In this document: in pieces, positions 9,932 through 18,650 of the stretch
Numbering within the stretch: the stretch's first letter is position 1
Layout: each line of letters starts with the position of its first letter
Position numbers and translations under genes: made by a program
Notes under the pieces: model-generated
Seen by the model: only the letters and a program-made list of their open reading frames with translations
What the model was told of the DNA's origin: nothing
The model's database searches: none
Origin: Methylocaldum marinum
GTDB lineage: Bacteria; Pseudomonadota; Gammaproteobacteria; Methylococcales; Methylococcaceae
NCBI RefSeq assembly: GCF_003584645.1
Contig: NZ_AP017928.1
Coordinates: 2,704,395 to 2,768,394 of the forward strand
Length of the DNA: 64,000 nt
Reading direction: 5' to 3'

Positions 9932-10261
9932 TCAATTTTTGGGATGCAGCCATTCACTAATCCAATCTAGATATGCGGTCGAACCGTGCAGTATAGGGAC
10001 CGTGACGATTTCCGGAAGTTCGTAGGGGTGTTTTTCGCGGAGAAATTTCTCCAAGGCGTCGAATGATGCCGTTTCGGTCTTGATCAGGAGGAGATGCTCC
10101 TGGGCCGTCTCTATCTTCCCTTCCCAAGCGTAAATCGACGTCAGGCCGGGGACGATGTTGGCGCAGGCGGCCAGTCTTTCGAAGATCAGGGCCATGGCCA
10201 GCGCTTCCGCGGTTCTCGCGTCCGGACAAGTGCACAAAACTAGACAGTGTTGGGTAGACAT
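9932..10261 (-). CDS. cutA: CutA divalent-cation tolerance protein
   Basis: CutA1-family protein of 109 residues, trimeric and ferredoxin-like in fold. It was linked to copper tolerance in E. coli, though its biochemical role is unclear. Seen: LCTCPDARTAEALA near the start, RLAACANIVPGLTSIYAWEGKIE, and HPYELPEIVTVPI. A longer reading frame exists upstream, but the ATG at 10261 gives the usual N terminus MSTQHCLVLCTCPD. The stop shares a base with a possible dsbD start, and the gene diverges from fxsA. Confidence 0.94.
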   Translation of the reverse strand: MSTQHCLVLCTCPDARTAEALAMALIFERLAACANIVPGLTSIYAWEGKIETAQEHLLLIKTETASFDALEKFLREKHPYELPEIVTVPILHGSTAYLDWISEWLHPKN

Positions 10262-10308
10262 GGCAAAAAGCACGGAATTGATAGGAATTTTAAACGCATG
10301 AGGATTCA

Positions 10309-10737
10309 ATGAACATCGGTCAATGGTTATTGCTCGCACTGTTGAGCTTACCCATCTTAGAGATTTATTTGCTGATCAAACTCATCGGCTCGCTGGGTTT
10401 TTTCCCGACATTATTTCTCCTGCTCGGTGCTGCGGCGCTGGGCACCTTTCTTTTGAGAGTACAGGGCTGGACCACCTGGTTCCGCGTGCAGCAAGCCATG
10501 GCGCAAGGCGAGTTGCCCGCGCGCGAGATGATCGAGGGCGGCCTGATAGCCGCCGGCGGCTTGCTGCTCCTGCTACCCGGGTTCGTCAGCGATTTCCTGG
10601 CCTTGTTCTGCCTGTTGCCGATAACCCGAAAACGCATCGCGCAGCGCATACTCGAAAACGCCGTTGCTCGCCCCGGCGGAAAGGCGACGCACGAAACGCG
10701 GCATACCATAGAAGGCGAATTCAGGCGTGAAGACTGA
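10309..10737 (+). CDS. fxsA: FxsA family membrane protein
   Basis: Polytopic inner-membrane protein of 142 residues, FxsA family. Hydrophobic segments occupy about residues 5-50 (LLALLSLPILEIYLLIKL, then FFPTLFLLLGAAALGTFLL) and 75-100 (LIAAGGLLLLLPGFVSDFLAL). The PGFVSDFLAL and LLP segments are hallmarks of the family. E. coli FxsA relieves phage T7 exclusion by the F plasmid when overproduced; its normal role is unknown. It is divergent from cutA with 47 bases between the starts. Confidence 0.92.
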   Translation: MNIGQWLLLALLSLPILEIYLLIKLIGSLGFFPTLFLLLGAAALGTFLLRVQGWTTWFRVQQAMAQGELPAREMIEGGLIAAGGLLLLLPGFVSDFLALFCLLPITRKRIAQRILENAVARPGGKATHETRHTIEGEFRRED

Positions 10738-10886
10738 ACCCTGACGCGCCTCACCCTTTCTCGCCGTTTTTTGTCCCGGCGTATCGAAGAACACTTTTGT
10801 CGATAGGCGTACATTTTGCGGCCGGTTCGTTTTGACGGGTACCGATAGCTCCGCTATTTTACGGAAGATCTGAATTACCAACAGAC

Positions 10887-10979
10887 AAGAAAGTAAAGCC
10901 ACAGGAGCCCTCTCTCCCTCTGGGAGAGGGATGGGGTGAGGGCGAATCGAATAGAGCTTTACTTTCTTTTACGCACAGT
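10887..10979. repeat. Small inverted-repeat element, family A, copy 1
   Basis: A non-coding element of about 90 bases whose ends are inverted copies: AAGAAAGTAAAGC at the left and GCTTTACTTTCTT at the right, followed by TTACGCACAG. The interior has a CCTCTC/GAGAGG hairpin (CTCTCCCTCTGGGAGAGG). The same element occurs after polA (split by an IS) and before recB. It looks like a MITE or REP-type element. It lies in the otherwise empty 478-base gap between fxsA and the HMA-SafE gene. Confidence 0.75.
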
Positions 10980-11072
10980 AAGTCCTTCGACCGAGCTCAG
11001 GACAGGCTTATCGAACGCTCTCCTCCGCGCAGTCGAAAGGCATGAACGAAATCCACTTATTCAGAGCTTCCT
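10979..11072. repeat. Dispersed repeat, family B, copy 1
   Basis: This stretch shares most of its sequence with 19005-19118: AAGTCCTTCGAC, GCTCAGGACAGGCTT, TCGAACGCTCTCC and GCATGAACG occur in the same order. Its right end (ACTTATTCAGAGCTTCC) is the inverted complement of the left end of the other copy (GGAAGCTCTGATTAAGT), so the family has terminal inverted repeats. Here the left end is missing where it abuts the family A element. Confidence 0.65.
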
Positions 11073-11215
11073 TTCCGGAACTTTCCCAATTTAGGCTTAC
11101 CTTCGGAGTTTTAACGACGCAAGTTTGCAACAGCAATATTAAACTTTCCTAATATCGGTCAATCCTGCCGGCCCCCGTGGGCGACGCGCTAAGATTCCTC
11201 ACCAGGTGCTATTCA

Positions 11216-12622
11216 ATGGCGATGATAACCCGGAAATTCCGCATCGGCGGAATGCACTGCCAGGGATGCGAAACGACGATCGAAGATGCGGTGGCAAAGC
11301 TCGGCGGTGTCCAGAGGGTCAAGGCAGATCTTGACTCCGGAACCGCCGCGGTTACCTTCGACCCCGCCCGAAGCGATCCCCGAAAAATCATCGAAACCAT
11401 CGATGGTCTGGGCTACCAATGCTCTCCGCCACAGAGCGAGGGGCCATCGCTGCTGCGCACATTCGGACGACTGCTGATCGTTCTGCTCGCGCTCTCGGCC
11501 ATCGTCGCACTCCTGGTCCACGGCGATCAACTCGCCGAGCGCATGGACCTGCCGGAATTCGACCGCGGCATGAGCTATGGCCTACTGTTCCTGATCGGCT
11601 TCGTCACCGGTTTTCATTGCGTGGGCATGTGCGGCGCTTTCGTCGTCGGCTACACCGCACGCATCGCCGCGACCGGCAAGCGCTCCTATCTGCTGTCTCA
11701 CGTCCTGTACGGCGTCGGCAAGACCCTGTCGTACACCTTGATCGGCGGTCTATTCGGACTGCTCGGATCGATCATTGCCTTCACGCCGGAAATCCGGGGG
11801 ATCGCCGCCATAGCCGCGGGCGTCTTTCTCATCCTGTTCGGCCTCAACATGCTGGATTGGTTCAAGATCCTCCGCCGCGTCCACATCCGGATACCGCGCT
11901 TCCTGAACCGATTCGTCTACGGCAGAACGCAGAAAAGCAAAAGCCCCTTCGTGATCGGCCTGCTGAACGGTCTGATGATCGCCTGTGGCCCGCTTCAGGC
12001 CATGTACATCATGGCGGCCGGGACCGGCAGCTTCGTCGAGGGCGCCAAGCTGCTCCTGGTCTTCGGGCTGGGCACGCTGCCGATCCTGCTCGGCTTCGGG
12101 GTGCTGACCAGCCTGATTTCCGCCCAGGCCACACGCGGCTTGTTGAAAGCTTCCGCCTTTCTGGTGATGGCACTCGGACTCATCATGCTGAATCGGGGCC
12201 TGATCATGAGCGGTTCCGGCTACGATTTCAGGACCCTCGCGGCGCGGGCTGCGGCGCGCCTGGACAACATGGCCACGACCGGAGATGCCACGGAACCCGA
12301 GGCCGGATTCCAGGTGATCCGCATGGAGGTCAATAAGCGCGGCTTTCAACCCGACACGTTCGTGTTGAAAAAAGACGTTCCGGTGAAATGGATCATCGAA
12401 GGGAAAGAACTCAACTACTGCAACCATCGCATCATCGTCCCCTCGCTGGGGCTGGAATTCGATGTGGCAAAAGGCGAACAAGTGATCGAATTCACGCCGC
12501 AGCAGACGGGTGTGATTCCCTGGAGCTGCTGGATGGGGATGATTCCCGGAAGCTTCATCGTGCAGGAAGACGCCGGACGAAAGACCGGCGACGAGCGGCC
12601 GGAGGGTCCCCAGCTTGAATGA
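11216..12622 (+). CDS. HMA - SafE/TauE-like membrane - cupredoxin fusion protein
   Basis: Fusion of 468 residues. Residues 1-70 are a heavy-metal-associated domain with the Cu(I)-binding motif GGMHCQGC. A membrane core of about six helices follows, resembling SafE/UreH-type DsbD relatives, with GFHCVGMCGAFVVGY and ACGPLQAMYIMAAGTGS. After residue 370 comes a periplasmic cupredoxin-like domain (GFQPDTFVLKKDVPVKW, with CNHR and PWSCWMGM as candidate Cu ligands). Together these point to moving copper across the inner membrane and handing it to a periplasmic carrier. I chose the ATG at 11216, preceded by AGGTG. It lies 263 bases ahead of the NosL/ABC operon and probably works with it. Confidence 0.85.
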   Translation: MAMITRKFRIGGMHCQGCETTIEDAVAKLGGVQRVKADLDSGTAAVTFDPARSDPRKIIETIDGLGYQCSPPQSEGPSLLRTFGRLLIVLLALSAIVALLVHGDQLAERMDLPEFDRGMSYGLLFLIGFVTGFHCVGMCGAFVVGYTARIAATGKRSYLLSHVLYGVGKTLSYTLIGGLFGLLGSIIAFTPEIRGIAAIAAGVFLILFGLNMLDWFKILRRVHIRIPRFLNRFVYGRTQKSKSPFVIGLLNGLMIACGPLQAMYIMAAGTGSFVEGAKLLLVFGLGTLPILLGFGVLTSLISAQATRGLLKASAFLVMALGLIMLNRGLIMSGSGYDFRTLAARAAARLDNMATTGDATEPEAGFQVIRMEVNKRGFQPDTFVLKKDVPVKWIIEGKELNYCNHRIIVPSLGLEFDVAKGEQVIEFTPQQTGVIPWSCWMGMIPGSFIVQEDAGRKTGDERPEGPQLE

Positions 12623-12885
12623 ACCGAGATCACGTACCGATCGAACGTTACGGGACCGGCTTCAGCCCGGGTCGAACCGTGGCATTTCCATCACTGTAAT
12701 ATGGGATTTCACGCACCCTTTTTCGAAACCAGTGTCATGAGCATCGGCAAAATGCGATTCGGAGCAGGCTATCCGAGACGGCACGGCTATTGCCTGACCT
12801 TAGAGTGCTTCTCTTTGGCTGCCGCGGGAGAAGAAGCGTAGCTCGAAGCGGGAGCAGCGCGGCCGGAAACATACGACCAAGGGAA

Positions 12886-13197
12886 ATGGCAAGAAAATCG
12901 ACTGTGTTCTTATCGGCCATCGCGGCCCAATCGGCCCTACTCGGCATGTTGCTGGCGCATGGCACGCTCTCCACCCGGGGACAACCGCCGGAACTGAGCG
13001 AAAAACGGGCCTTGGTCAAGGCACTCGGTCTCACCGACCTGTGTCTGTTTACCGAAGCCCGCTACACGCGGCACCTCTCTCAGGCGGACTTGAGCACCCC
13101 CTTTCAGGACCACCCCTTATCCCTGGAGCATTTCCCCTCCGGCTCGTTCCTGGGCGCACCGGAAGGCGTTCGGAAAATCAATGAAAAGCTGGATTGA
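12886..13197 (+). CDS. Small exported protein of unknown function
   Basis: Protein of 103 residues that I do not recognise. It begins with a probable signal or anchor segment (VFLSAIAAQSALLGMLLA). A conserved-looking C-terminal part follows, with DLCLFTEARYTRHLSQ, then PFQDHPLSLEHFPSGSF. The start at 12886 follows AAGGGAA; upstream in-frame codons lack a ribosome site. The end overlaps the FtsX permease gene by 17 bases, so the two are translated together. It may be an accessory subunit of the ABC system. The Cys, Met and three His residues could bind metal, but that is speculation. Confidence 0.72.
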   Translation: MARKSTVFLSAIAAQSALLGMLLAHGTLSTRGQPPELSEKRALVKALGLTDLCLFTEARYTRHLSQADLSTPFQDHPLSLEHFPSGSFLGAPEGVRKINEKLD

Positions 13198-14431
13198 GAA
13201 GCAGAAATACATCATCGATTTCACCCTGTCGTCGCTGTTGCGGCACAAGGTGAAGAACACCGGACTGCTGATCCTGTATGCCCTGATCGTATTCATCCTG
13301 GCGTCGGTGATGTTCTTTACCCATGCGATCAAAAAAGAAGCCTCCCTGGTTCTCCAGGAGTCCCCGGAAATGATCGTACAGAAAGTCGTCGCCGGAAGGC
13401 ACGATCTCATGCCCCTCCGCTACCGGGACGAAATCCGGAACATCCGGGGCGTGCAGGCGGTCGAGGGACGGCTCTGGGGCTATTATTTCGATCCGCTCTT
13501 CGATGCCAATTACACCTTGATGGTACCTCCCGATAAAACGGCATCGGAACAGGCCGGGTCCGGGCAGGATCGCACGGTCGTAACCGTAATGGAGCATCGC
13601 CACGACCGCGCAGGGCCTGCCATGCCCGAGGTCGGCGCCGAAGCCATCGGCTCCGGAAACATCGTCGTCGGCAACGGCATCGCCCGCTTGCGGCAAGCGG
13701 GCAAGGGCGAATTCATGTTGTTCCGCACCCCGGCCGGCGATGGGATGCCATTGAAAATCCAAGACACGTTTTCGTCCGCGTCGGAACTCGTCAGCTCCGA
13801 CATGATCTTGATGAGCGAGCTCGACTTCCGCAAGCTCTTCGGCATTCCGGAGGACCAGGTGACCGATTTGGCGGTCTCGGTCAGAAATCCGGAGGAACTT
13901 TCCACGATCGCTTCCAAGATCACCCGGATGTTTCCCGATTCCCGCCCGATCATTCGGGACGAGATACTCCGCACCTACGATTCCATTTTCAACTGGCGCG
14001 GCGGCATGATGATCGTGATCCTGTCCGCGGCGGTCCTGGCGTTCGTGATCTTCGCCTGGGACAAGGCGTCGGGGCTGAGCGCGGGGGAACGGCGTGAAAT
14101 CGGCATACTCAAAGCCATAGGCTGGGAAACCTCGGACATCATCCGCATGAAATTCTGGGAAGGCGCGGTCATTTCGCTAACGGCATTTCTCGCCGGCGTG
14201 ATCCTCGCTTACATACACGTATTCTTCACCCATTCCCTGGTGTTCGGACCGGCCTTGAAAGGCTGGTCGACCCTGTATCCGCAGTTCAAATTGATGCCTT
14301 TCGTGAGTGCCGAGCAATTGACCACCCTCTTCTTCCTCACCGTGGTTCCCTACACCGTATCGACCATCGTCCCGGCCTGGCGGGCGGCGACCATCGATCC
14401 CGACACCGCCATGCGTCATACGGGAGAGTGA
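13181..14431 (+). CDS. FtsX/MacB-type ABC transporter permease
   Basis: ABC permease of 416 residues with the MacB/FtsX layout. One N-terminal helix (TGLLILYALIVFILASVMFF) precedes a periplasmic domain of about 220 residues, then three C-terminal helices (MIVILSAAVLAFVIFAW, then FWEGAVISLTAFLAGVILAY, then LFFLTVVPYTVSTIVPAW). ERREIGILKAIGW before the last helices is the family's coupling segment. Such proteins act as mechanotransmission machines rather than classical channels. The ATPase gene follows after three bases. The periplasmic domain may bind the NosL or TlpA partners encoded downstream. Confidence 0.9.
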   Translation: MKSWIEKQKYIIDFTLSSLLRHKVKNTGLLILYALIVFILASVMFFTHAIKKEASLVLQESPEMIVQKVVAGRHDLMPLRYRDEIRNIRGVQAVEGRLWGYYFDPLFDANYTLMVPPDKTASEQAGSGQDRTVVTVMEHRHDRAGPAMPEVGAEAIGSGNIVVGNGIARLRQAGKGEFMLFRTPAGDGMPLKIQDTFSSASELVSSDMILMSELDFRKLFGIPEDQVTDLAVSVRNPEELSTIASKITRMFPDSRPIIRDEILRTYDSIFNWRGGMMIVILSAAVLAFVIFAWDKASGLSAGERREIGILKAIGWETSDIIRMKFWEGAVISLTAFLAGVILAYIHVFFTHSLVFGPALKGWSTLYPQFKLMPFVSAEQLTTLFFLTVVPYTVSTIVPAWRAATIDPDTAMRHTGE

Positions 14432-14434
14432 GCC

Positions 14435-15115
14435 ATGATCGAACTCGTCGACATCCGTAAAGTGTTCAATTCCGGCAAACCGAGCGAGTATTCGGCGCTC
14501 AACGGCATCAGCCTCAATCTCGGCTCGAACAAGGTCACGGTGCTGACCGGCCCCAGCGGCTCGGGGAAAACCACCCTGCTCAGCATCATCGGCTGCATGT
14601 CGCGCCCCACCTCCGGACGGGTAAGACTGAGCGGTCGCGAAATCACCAGCTTGCCGGAACGCTTTCTGACCGAAATTCGCCGCAAGACCTTCGGCTTCAT
14701 CTTCCAGCAGCATAATCTGATCAAGGGAATCACGGCTCTGGAAAACGTCATGCTGCCCGCCTATCCCCTGGGCGAACGGCACGGCCCGCTGAAGGAACGC
14801 GCGACGCATCTGCTCGGCAGGTTGGGACTTTCCCATAAGGCGCAGTCGCGCATCGAATGGCTTTCCGGCGGCGAGGCGCAGCGGGTGGCCATCGTTCGGG
14901 CCTTGATCAACGATCCGTCCGTCATCATCGCCGACGAGCCGACCGCTCATTTGGATACCCAGCTCTCCCACCGGTTCCTGGACATCGTGGAGAGATTCAA
15001 GAGCGACGGCAAAACGGTCCTGATCACCAGCCACGATCCCCTGGTGTACAAGGCCGGCGTCGTCGACGAGGTGGTCCATCTGCGGGACGGCCGGCTCGAA
15101 GGAGACACGTCGTGA
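14435..15115 (+). CDS. LolD/MacB-type ABC transporter ATP-binding protein
   Basis: ATPase subunit of 226 residues. Seen: Walker A (GPSGSGKTTL), Q-loop (FIFQQHNLI), signature WLSGGEAQRVAIVRALI, Walker B (SVIIADEPTAHLD) and the H-loop (LITSHD). The length and order match the LolD/MacB class that pairs with FtsX-like permeases. Its TGA overlaps the GTG start of the next gene, so permease, ATPase and the following membrane protein are tightly coupled. Confidence 0.95.
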   Translation: MIELVDIRKVFNSGKPSEYSALNGISLNLGSNKVTVLTGPSGSGKTTLLSIIGCMSRPTSGRVRLSGREITSLPERFLTEIRRKTFGFIFQQHNLIKGITALENVMLPAYPLGERHGPLKERATHLLGRLGLSHKAQSRIEWLSGGEAQRVAIVRALINDPSVIIADEPTAHLDTQLSHRFLDIVERFKSDGKTVLITSHDPLVYKAGVVDEVVHLRDGRLEGDTS

Positions 15116-16107
15116 TCATGCATCCGGCGGTGATCGCCAATATCATCGCGGCGCTGACGGTGAGCCTGATGGTGGTTTATTCCGCTTACTACGGTATGCA
15201 GATCTATCGTCACTGGAACATCGAAAGCGGCAGCGAATTGCAGTTGACCCTGGAGCGGCGGACCTACCTCGTGTCGACGCTGTTGTCCTATACCTTCGGG
15301 CTGCAGCTGATTTCCCTGTTTCTCTACGTGTTCACCGCCGACACCCTGTACCCGCTGTTCGTCGGCGCCATGTGTGCCGCAGGCGCCTTGAGCGTGAATG
15401 CTTTCGGTTATCCGACCTTGATCCTGAAGGTCGGCAACTTTCTGCTGGCAGGACTCTGGCTGATTCTCAACCACGCCGACAACCAGGCTTACGATTATCC
15501 GCTCATCAGGAAGAAATACCTGCTGCTGGCGGTCATCGCCCCGTTCATCGTGGCCGAAACGATCTTAGAACTGGCTTATTTCCTGAAGCTGGACGCCAAT
15601 GTCATCACCTCGTGCTGCGGCAGCCTTTTCAGCAGCGAACGGGTCGAGGGGCTAGGGTCGGAAATCGCGGCCTTGCCGGCACTACCCACGCTCTGGGCTT
15701 TTTATATCAGCATTGCCGCGGCGCTGCTCTCCGGCATTTATTTCTATCTTCGGGGAAAAGGCGGCTATGTCTATTCCGCTTTGGCGGTAGTGGCCTTCTT
15801 CGTCTCCATAGTGGCGATCATTTCCTGCATTTCGCTTTATATCTACGAGCTACCGACCCACCATTGCCCGTTCTGCATCATCATGGAGGAATATAACTAC
15901 ATCGGTTATCTGCTATACATCCTGTTGTTCAGCGCCGTGGTCGCCGGCGCGGGCGTCGCCGTCCTGGTCCCGTTCCGCGGGATAGCAAGCCTGCGCTCGG
16001 CAATACCATCGCTGCTGAGAAGACTCGCATTGACCTCGATCGTGTCCTACACGGCTTTCGCATCCGTCGTAACCTATCGAATCGCGATCTCCAATCTCAT
16101 TATGTAA
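15112..16107 (+). CDS. Polytopic membrane protein with CCG and CPFC motifs
   Basis: Membrane protein of about 331 residues that I cannot assign to a named family. I count about eight hydrophobic segments, spread from AVIANIIAALTVSLMVV to LTSIVSYTAFASVVTY. Two soluble or boundary regions carry paired Cys: TSCCGSLFSSE near residue 165 and THHCPFCIIMEEYNYIGY near 255. The His-His-Cys-x-x-Cys-x3-Met cluster suggests metal binding or thiol redox. I chose the GTG at 15112, which overlaps the ATPase stop and follows AAGGAG; an ATG at 15118 is the alternative. It sits between the ABC genes and the NosL genes. Confidence 0.78.
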   Translation: MIMHPAVIANIIAALTVSLMVVYSAYYGMQIYRHWNIESGSELQLTLERRTYLVSTLLSYTFGLQLISLFLYVFTADTLYPLFVGAMCAAGALSVNAFGYPTLILKVGNFLLAGLWLILNHADNQAYDYPLIRKKYLLLAVIAPFIVAETILELAYFLKLDANVITSCCGSLFSSERVEGLGSEIAALPALPTLWAFYISIAAALLSGIYFYLRGKGGYVYSALAVVAFFVSIVAIISCISLYIYELPTHHCPFCIIMEEYNYIGYLLYILLFSAVVAGAGVAVLVPFRGIASLRSAIPSLLRRLALTSIVSYTAFASVVTYRIAISNLIM

Positions 16108-16121
16108 GCACGGTAACCCTC

Positions 16122-16625
16122 ATGACCGACCGATCCCGAAGGAACTGTTTACGCGCCCTGGCGGCACTGGGTGTGTTGCGGCTCGTTTCCGGCTCCGTCG
16201 CCGACGCAGCAGGAAGGGCGGTGCTCAAGAAGACAGACCGCTGTCCGGTCTGCGGCATGTTTGTCTACAAATATCCGAAGTGGGTGGCGCAGATCGTTTT
16301 CAAGGACGGCACCTCGTATTTCTACGACGGCGCCAAGGATATGTTCAAGCATATCTTCGACACGTCCAAATACACGCCGGGGAGGACGGCGGACCAAATC
16401 GCGGACATTTATGTCACGGATTATTACGAAGTCGAACTGATCGAGGCCAAGCCGGCATATTATGTGATCGGCTCGGACGTGCTGGGCCCCATGGGTCATG
16501 AATTGCTCCCGTTCAAGGATCAAGAGTCCGCCCAGGAATTTCTGGAGGATCACAAGGGCAACAAGATCCTGCGCTTTCAGGACGTGACCCCGGCCATCAT
16601 CGAATCGCTGGACCGGCGTTCATGA
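16122..16625 (+). CDS. NosL family copper-binding protein
   Basis: Exported protein of 167 residues with a NosL domain. The N-terminal part (RNCLRALAALGVLRLVSGSVADA) is signal-like. The NosL signature is present: DRCPVCGMFVYKYPKWVAQI, then FKDGTSYFYDGAKDMF, and YVIGSDVLGPMGHELLPF. In denitrifiers NosL binds Cu(I) through the CxxC-G-M region and serves copper delivery to N2O reductase. No nosZ lies nearby, so the target here is probably another copper enzyme. The stop overlaps the next gene by four bases. Confidence 0.88.
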   Translation: MTDRSRRNCLRALAALGVLRLVSGSVADAAGRAVLKKTDRCPVCGMFVYKYPKWVAQIVFKDGTSYFYDGAKDMFKHIFDTSKYTPGRTADQIADIYVTDYYEVELIEAKPAYYVIGSDVLGPMGHELLPFKDQESAQEFLEDHKGNKILRFQDVTPAIIESLDRRS

Positions 16626-17158
16626 CGCTCCAATATTGGGGTCGATTGCTATCGGCCGTACTGATCGTGACCTTGCTCGGCGCCTGCAATAACCGACGGC
16701 CGGGCCTACAGATCGGCGATATGGCGCCGGTCGTCACACTCACCGATTTTGAGGGAAATCCCGTGACGCTGCCAGAGGACGTCCGAGGCAAGGTCACGCT
16801 AATACGCTTCTGGGCAATGGACTGTTCCCATTGCAACAAGGATGTCGTCCTTGCGCTGGAAGACCTCTACCGGAAATACAAAGACCAGGGCTTCCTTCCC
16901 GTGGCCATCCACGAAAGCCAGCCTATTGCGACGGACGAGCGGTTCCGGAAATTCGAGCGTGTCACCTTCCCCATGCTGGTTGACGAGCACGGAACAGTCG
17001 CCCGGCAGTTCGGCGTGGTCGGCTTGCCGACCACCCTGGTACTCGATGAAGAAGGTATCGTGCGGGAAAAGATCACCGGCGAAGCCGGGATCGACACCTT
17101 CGAAAAGCTTCTGACCACAGTGCTATACAAAGGGGATTTTTATGATGGCACCTACTAG
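16622..17158 (+). CDS. TlpA/ResA-like thioredoxin lipoprotein
   Basis: Lipoprotein of 178 residues with a thioredoxin fold. The signal peptide ends in a lipobox (LLGACNN). The redox site is FWAMDCSHCNKDV (CSHC), with VGLPTTLVLDEEGIV carrying the cis-Pro. Such proteins often keep the Cys pairs of copper chaperones or targets reduced. It overlaps the NosL gene before it and the NosL-barrel gene after it, so a shared role in copper handling is the natural reading. Confidence 0.9.
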   Translation: MTLQYWGRLLSAVLIVTLLGACNNRRPGLQIGDMAPVVTLTDFEGNPVTLPEDVRGKVTLIRFWAMDCSHCNKDVVLALEDLYRKYKDQGFLPVAIHESQPIATDERFRKFERVTFPMLVDEHGTVARQFGVVGLPTTLVLDEEGIVREKITGEAGIDTFEKLLTTVLYKGDFYDGTY

Positions 17159-18575
17159 ACTGAGCCCGGTACCGTTTCTGGCGCTTTGCCAGCTCCTGCT
17201 GATATCGCTCGCGGTTGCGGCCGAGGAACCGCACGAGCGCGAGAGCTGCCGGGTTTGCGGCATGTACATCGACCAATACCTTAAGAGCGCCGCCGAGCTC
17301 GTTTACAAGGACGGCAAGAAAAAATACACCTGCGGCGTCGCCTGCATGCTGCGTGAAGTCGATGATGCCGGAGGACTTTCCGCCTTCGAATCAGTAAAAG
17401 TGCACGATTGGGTCTCCGGCAAGCTGGTGGATGCCGAAGACGCCACCTATGTCATCGGCAGCCGTGTCATTCCGGACATGGTTCCGAACTATATCGCTTT
17501 CGCCAACCGGGAGGAGGCCGAGGCATTCGCTGCAAAGGAAGGGGGTGACGTGATCGACTTCGGGATCGCCTACCAGGATGTCTCGCCGGTAGGGACCACC
17601 GCACCCTTCCGTATCCGCACCGCGGTAACGCCGGGAGCGGGGGCCTTCAGCATCGGTGCCGTCTATGGCTACATGCAGAAAGACCAGGTCAAAGCGGGCT
17701 CGAACAGTACCGACCCCAGCGAGTTCATCAAGAGCAACAGAACCCAGCCGCGAGCTCCGAAAGAAGTACAGGCGCATCAGCAGGCATTGATCGTCAATTA
17801 CTCGCCCACCGATAATCTCTCTCTTTTCGTCAACGTCCCCTGGTTCGAACGCAGAACCAAGGCTTTGGTCAGAACCTCGCCCACCAGCGTCCGGGAAACC
17901 GTCGGCGAGGAAAACGGCATCGGCGACATCACCCTGGAAGGACGCTATAACTTCTGGCGCAGCACCCGCTGGGACAAATTCGGAACCATTTTGCTCGGCA
18001 CCACCTTGCCGACGGGACAGTTCGACGGCGAGCGGGGAGCGGCCCCGGATCCCGTGGCCCGCAAAAGCCTCGTTTCGACCGGTCCCGCTCTACAGCTCGG
18101 CAAAGATACCGCCACCTTCACCGGCGGACTGCTCTACTCGCAGCGCTGGAAGGATTTCTGGTTTCACGGTTCGGCCCTCTACACCGTCAACCCGGAAAAT
18201 GACAACAACTTCGCCTTCGGCGACGTCGCCACCGTCGGCGCGGCCTTCCACTATACGCCGAACTACGACTTGATGGTGGGTATCGAGATGGACGCCAGCT
18301 ACACGGAGAAAAGCGAAGACCGCGGCTACAAGATCGGCAACAGCGGCGGCACCACTACCAATCTGGCATTCGTCTTCGACTACCGCTTTCTCAACGCTTT
18401 CGGCGGAAACTTCAAGCTGCGCGGGTCGGTCGGCTTGCCGATTTATGAGGATCTGAACACCAAGCACGTCGTGCTCAACAATCCCCGCAGGGAATTCGAC
18501 CAAGTGCAACTGGGGGACGGCTTTTTCGGTAATTTGGCCGTTACCTGGACTTATCGTAAGCCGCCGGAGTTCTGA
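17142..18575 (+). CDS. NosL domain fused to an outer-membrane beta-barrel
   Basis: Protein of 477 residues with a signal peptide (PFLALCQLLLISLAVAAEE). A NosL domain occupies about residues 30-145 (ESCRVCGMYIDQYLKSAAEL, KKYTCGVACMLREV, YVIGSRVIPDM). It leads into a region of about 310 residues with alternating amphipathic strands and an aromatic end (LAVTWTYRKPPEF), similar in style to MetA-pathway or transporter beta-barrels (for example GRYNFWRSTRWDKFGTILLG). This puts a copper-binding domain on an outer-membrane barrel, which I have not seen described. AAGGGGA precedes the ATG at 17142. It is the last gene of the operon. Confidence 0.82.
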   Translation: MMAPTRLSPVPFLALCQLLLISLAVAAEEPHERESCRVCGMYIDQYLKSAAELVYKDGKKKYTCGVACMLREVDDAGGLSAFESVKVHDWVSGKLVDAEDATYVIGSRVIPDMVPNYIAFANREEAEAFAAKEGGDVIDFGIAYQDVSPVGTTAPFRIRTAVTPGAGAFSIGAVYGYMQKDQVKAGSNSTDPSEFIKSNRTQPRAPKEVQAHQQALIVNYSPTDNLSLFVNVPWFERRTKALVRTSPTSVRETVGEENGIGDITLEGRYNFWRSTRWDKFGTILLGTTLPTGQFDGERGAAPDPVARKSLVSTGPALQLGKDTATFTGGLLYSQRWKDFWFHGSALYTVNPENDNNFAFGDVATVGAAFHYTPNYDLMVGIEMDASYTEKSEDRGYKIGNSGGTTTNLAFVFDYRFLNAFGGNFKLRGSVGLPIYEDLNTKHVVLNNPRREFDQVQLGDGFFGNLAVTWTYRKPPEF

Positions 18576-18650
18576 TATCTTTTTTCGGCCGACTGTCAAG
18601 TGAACAGCACTTGTAGAAACGGGCTTGGCGGTCACGATACACGTCGTAGT

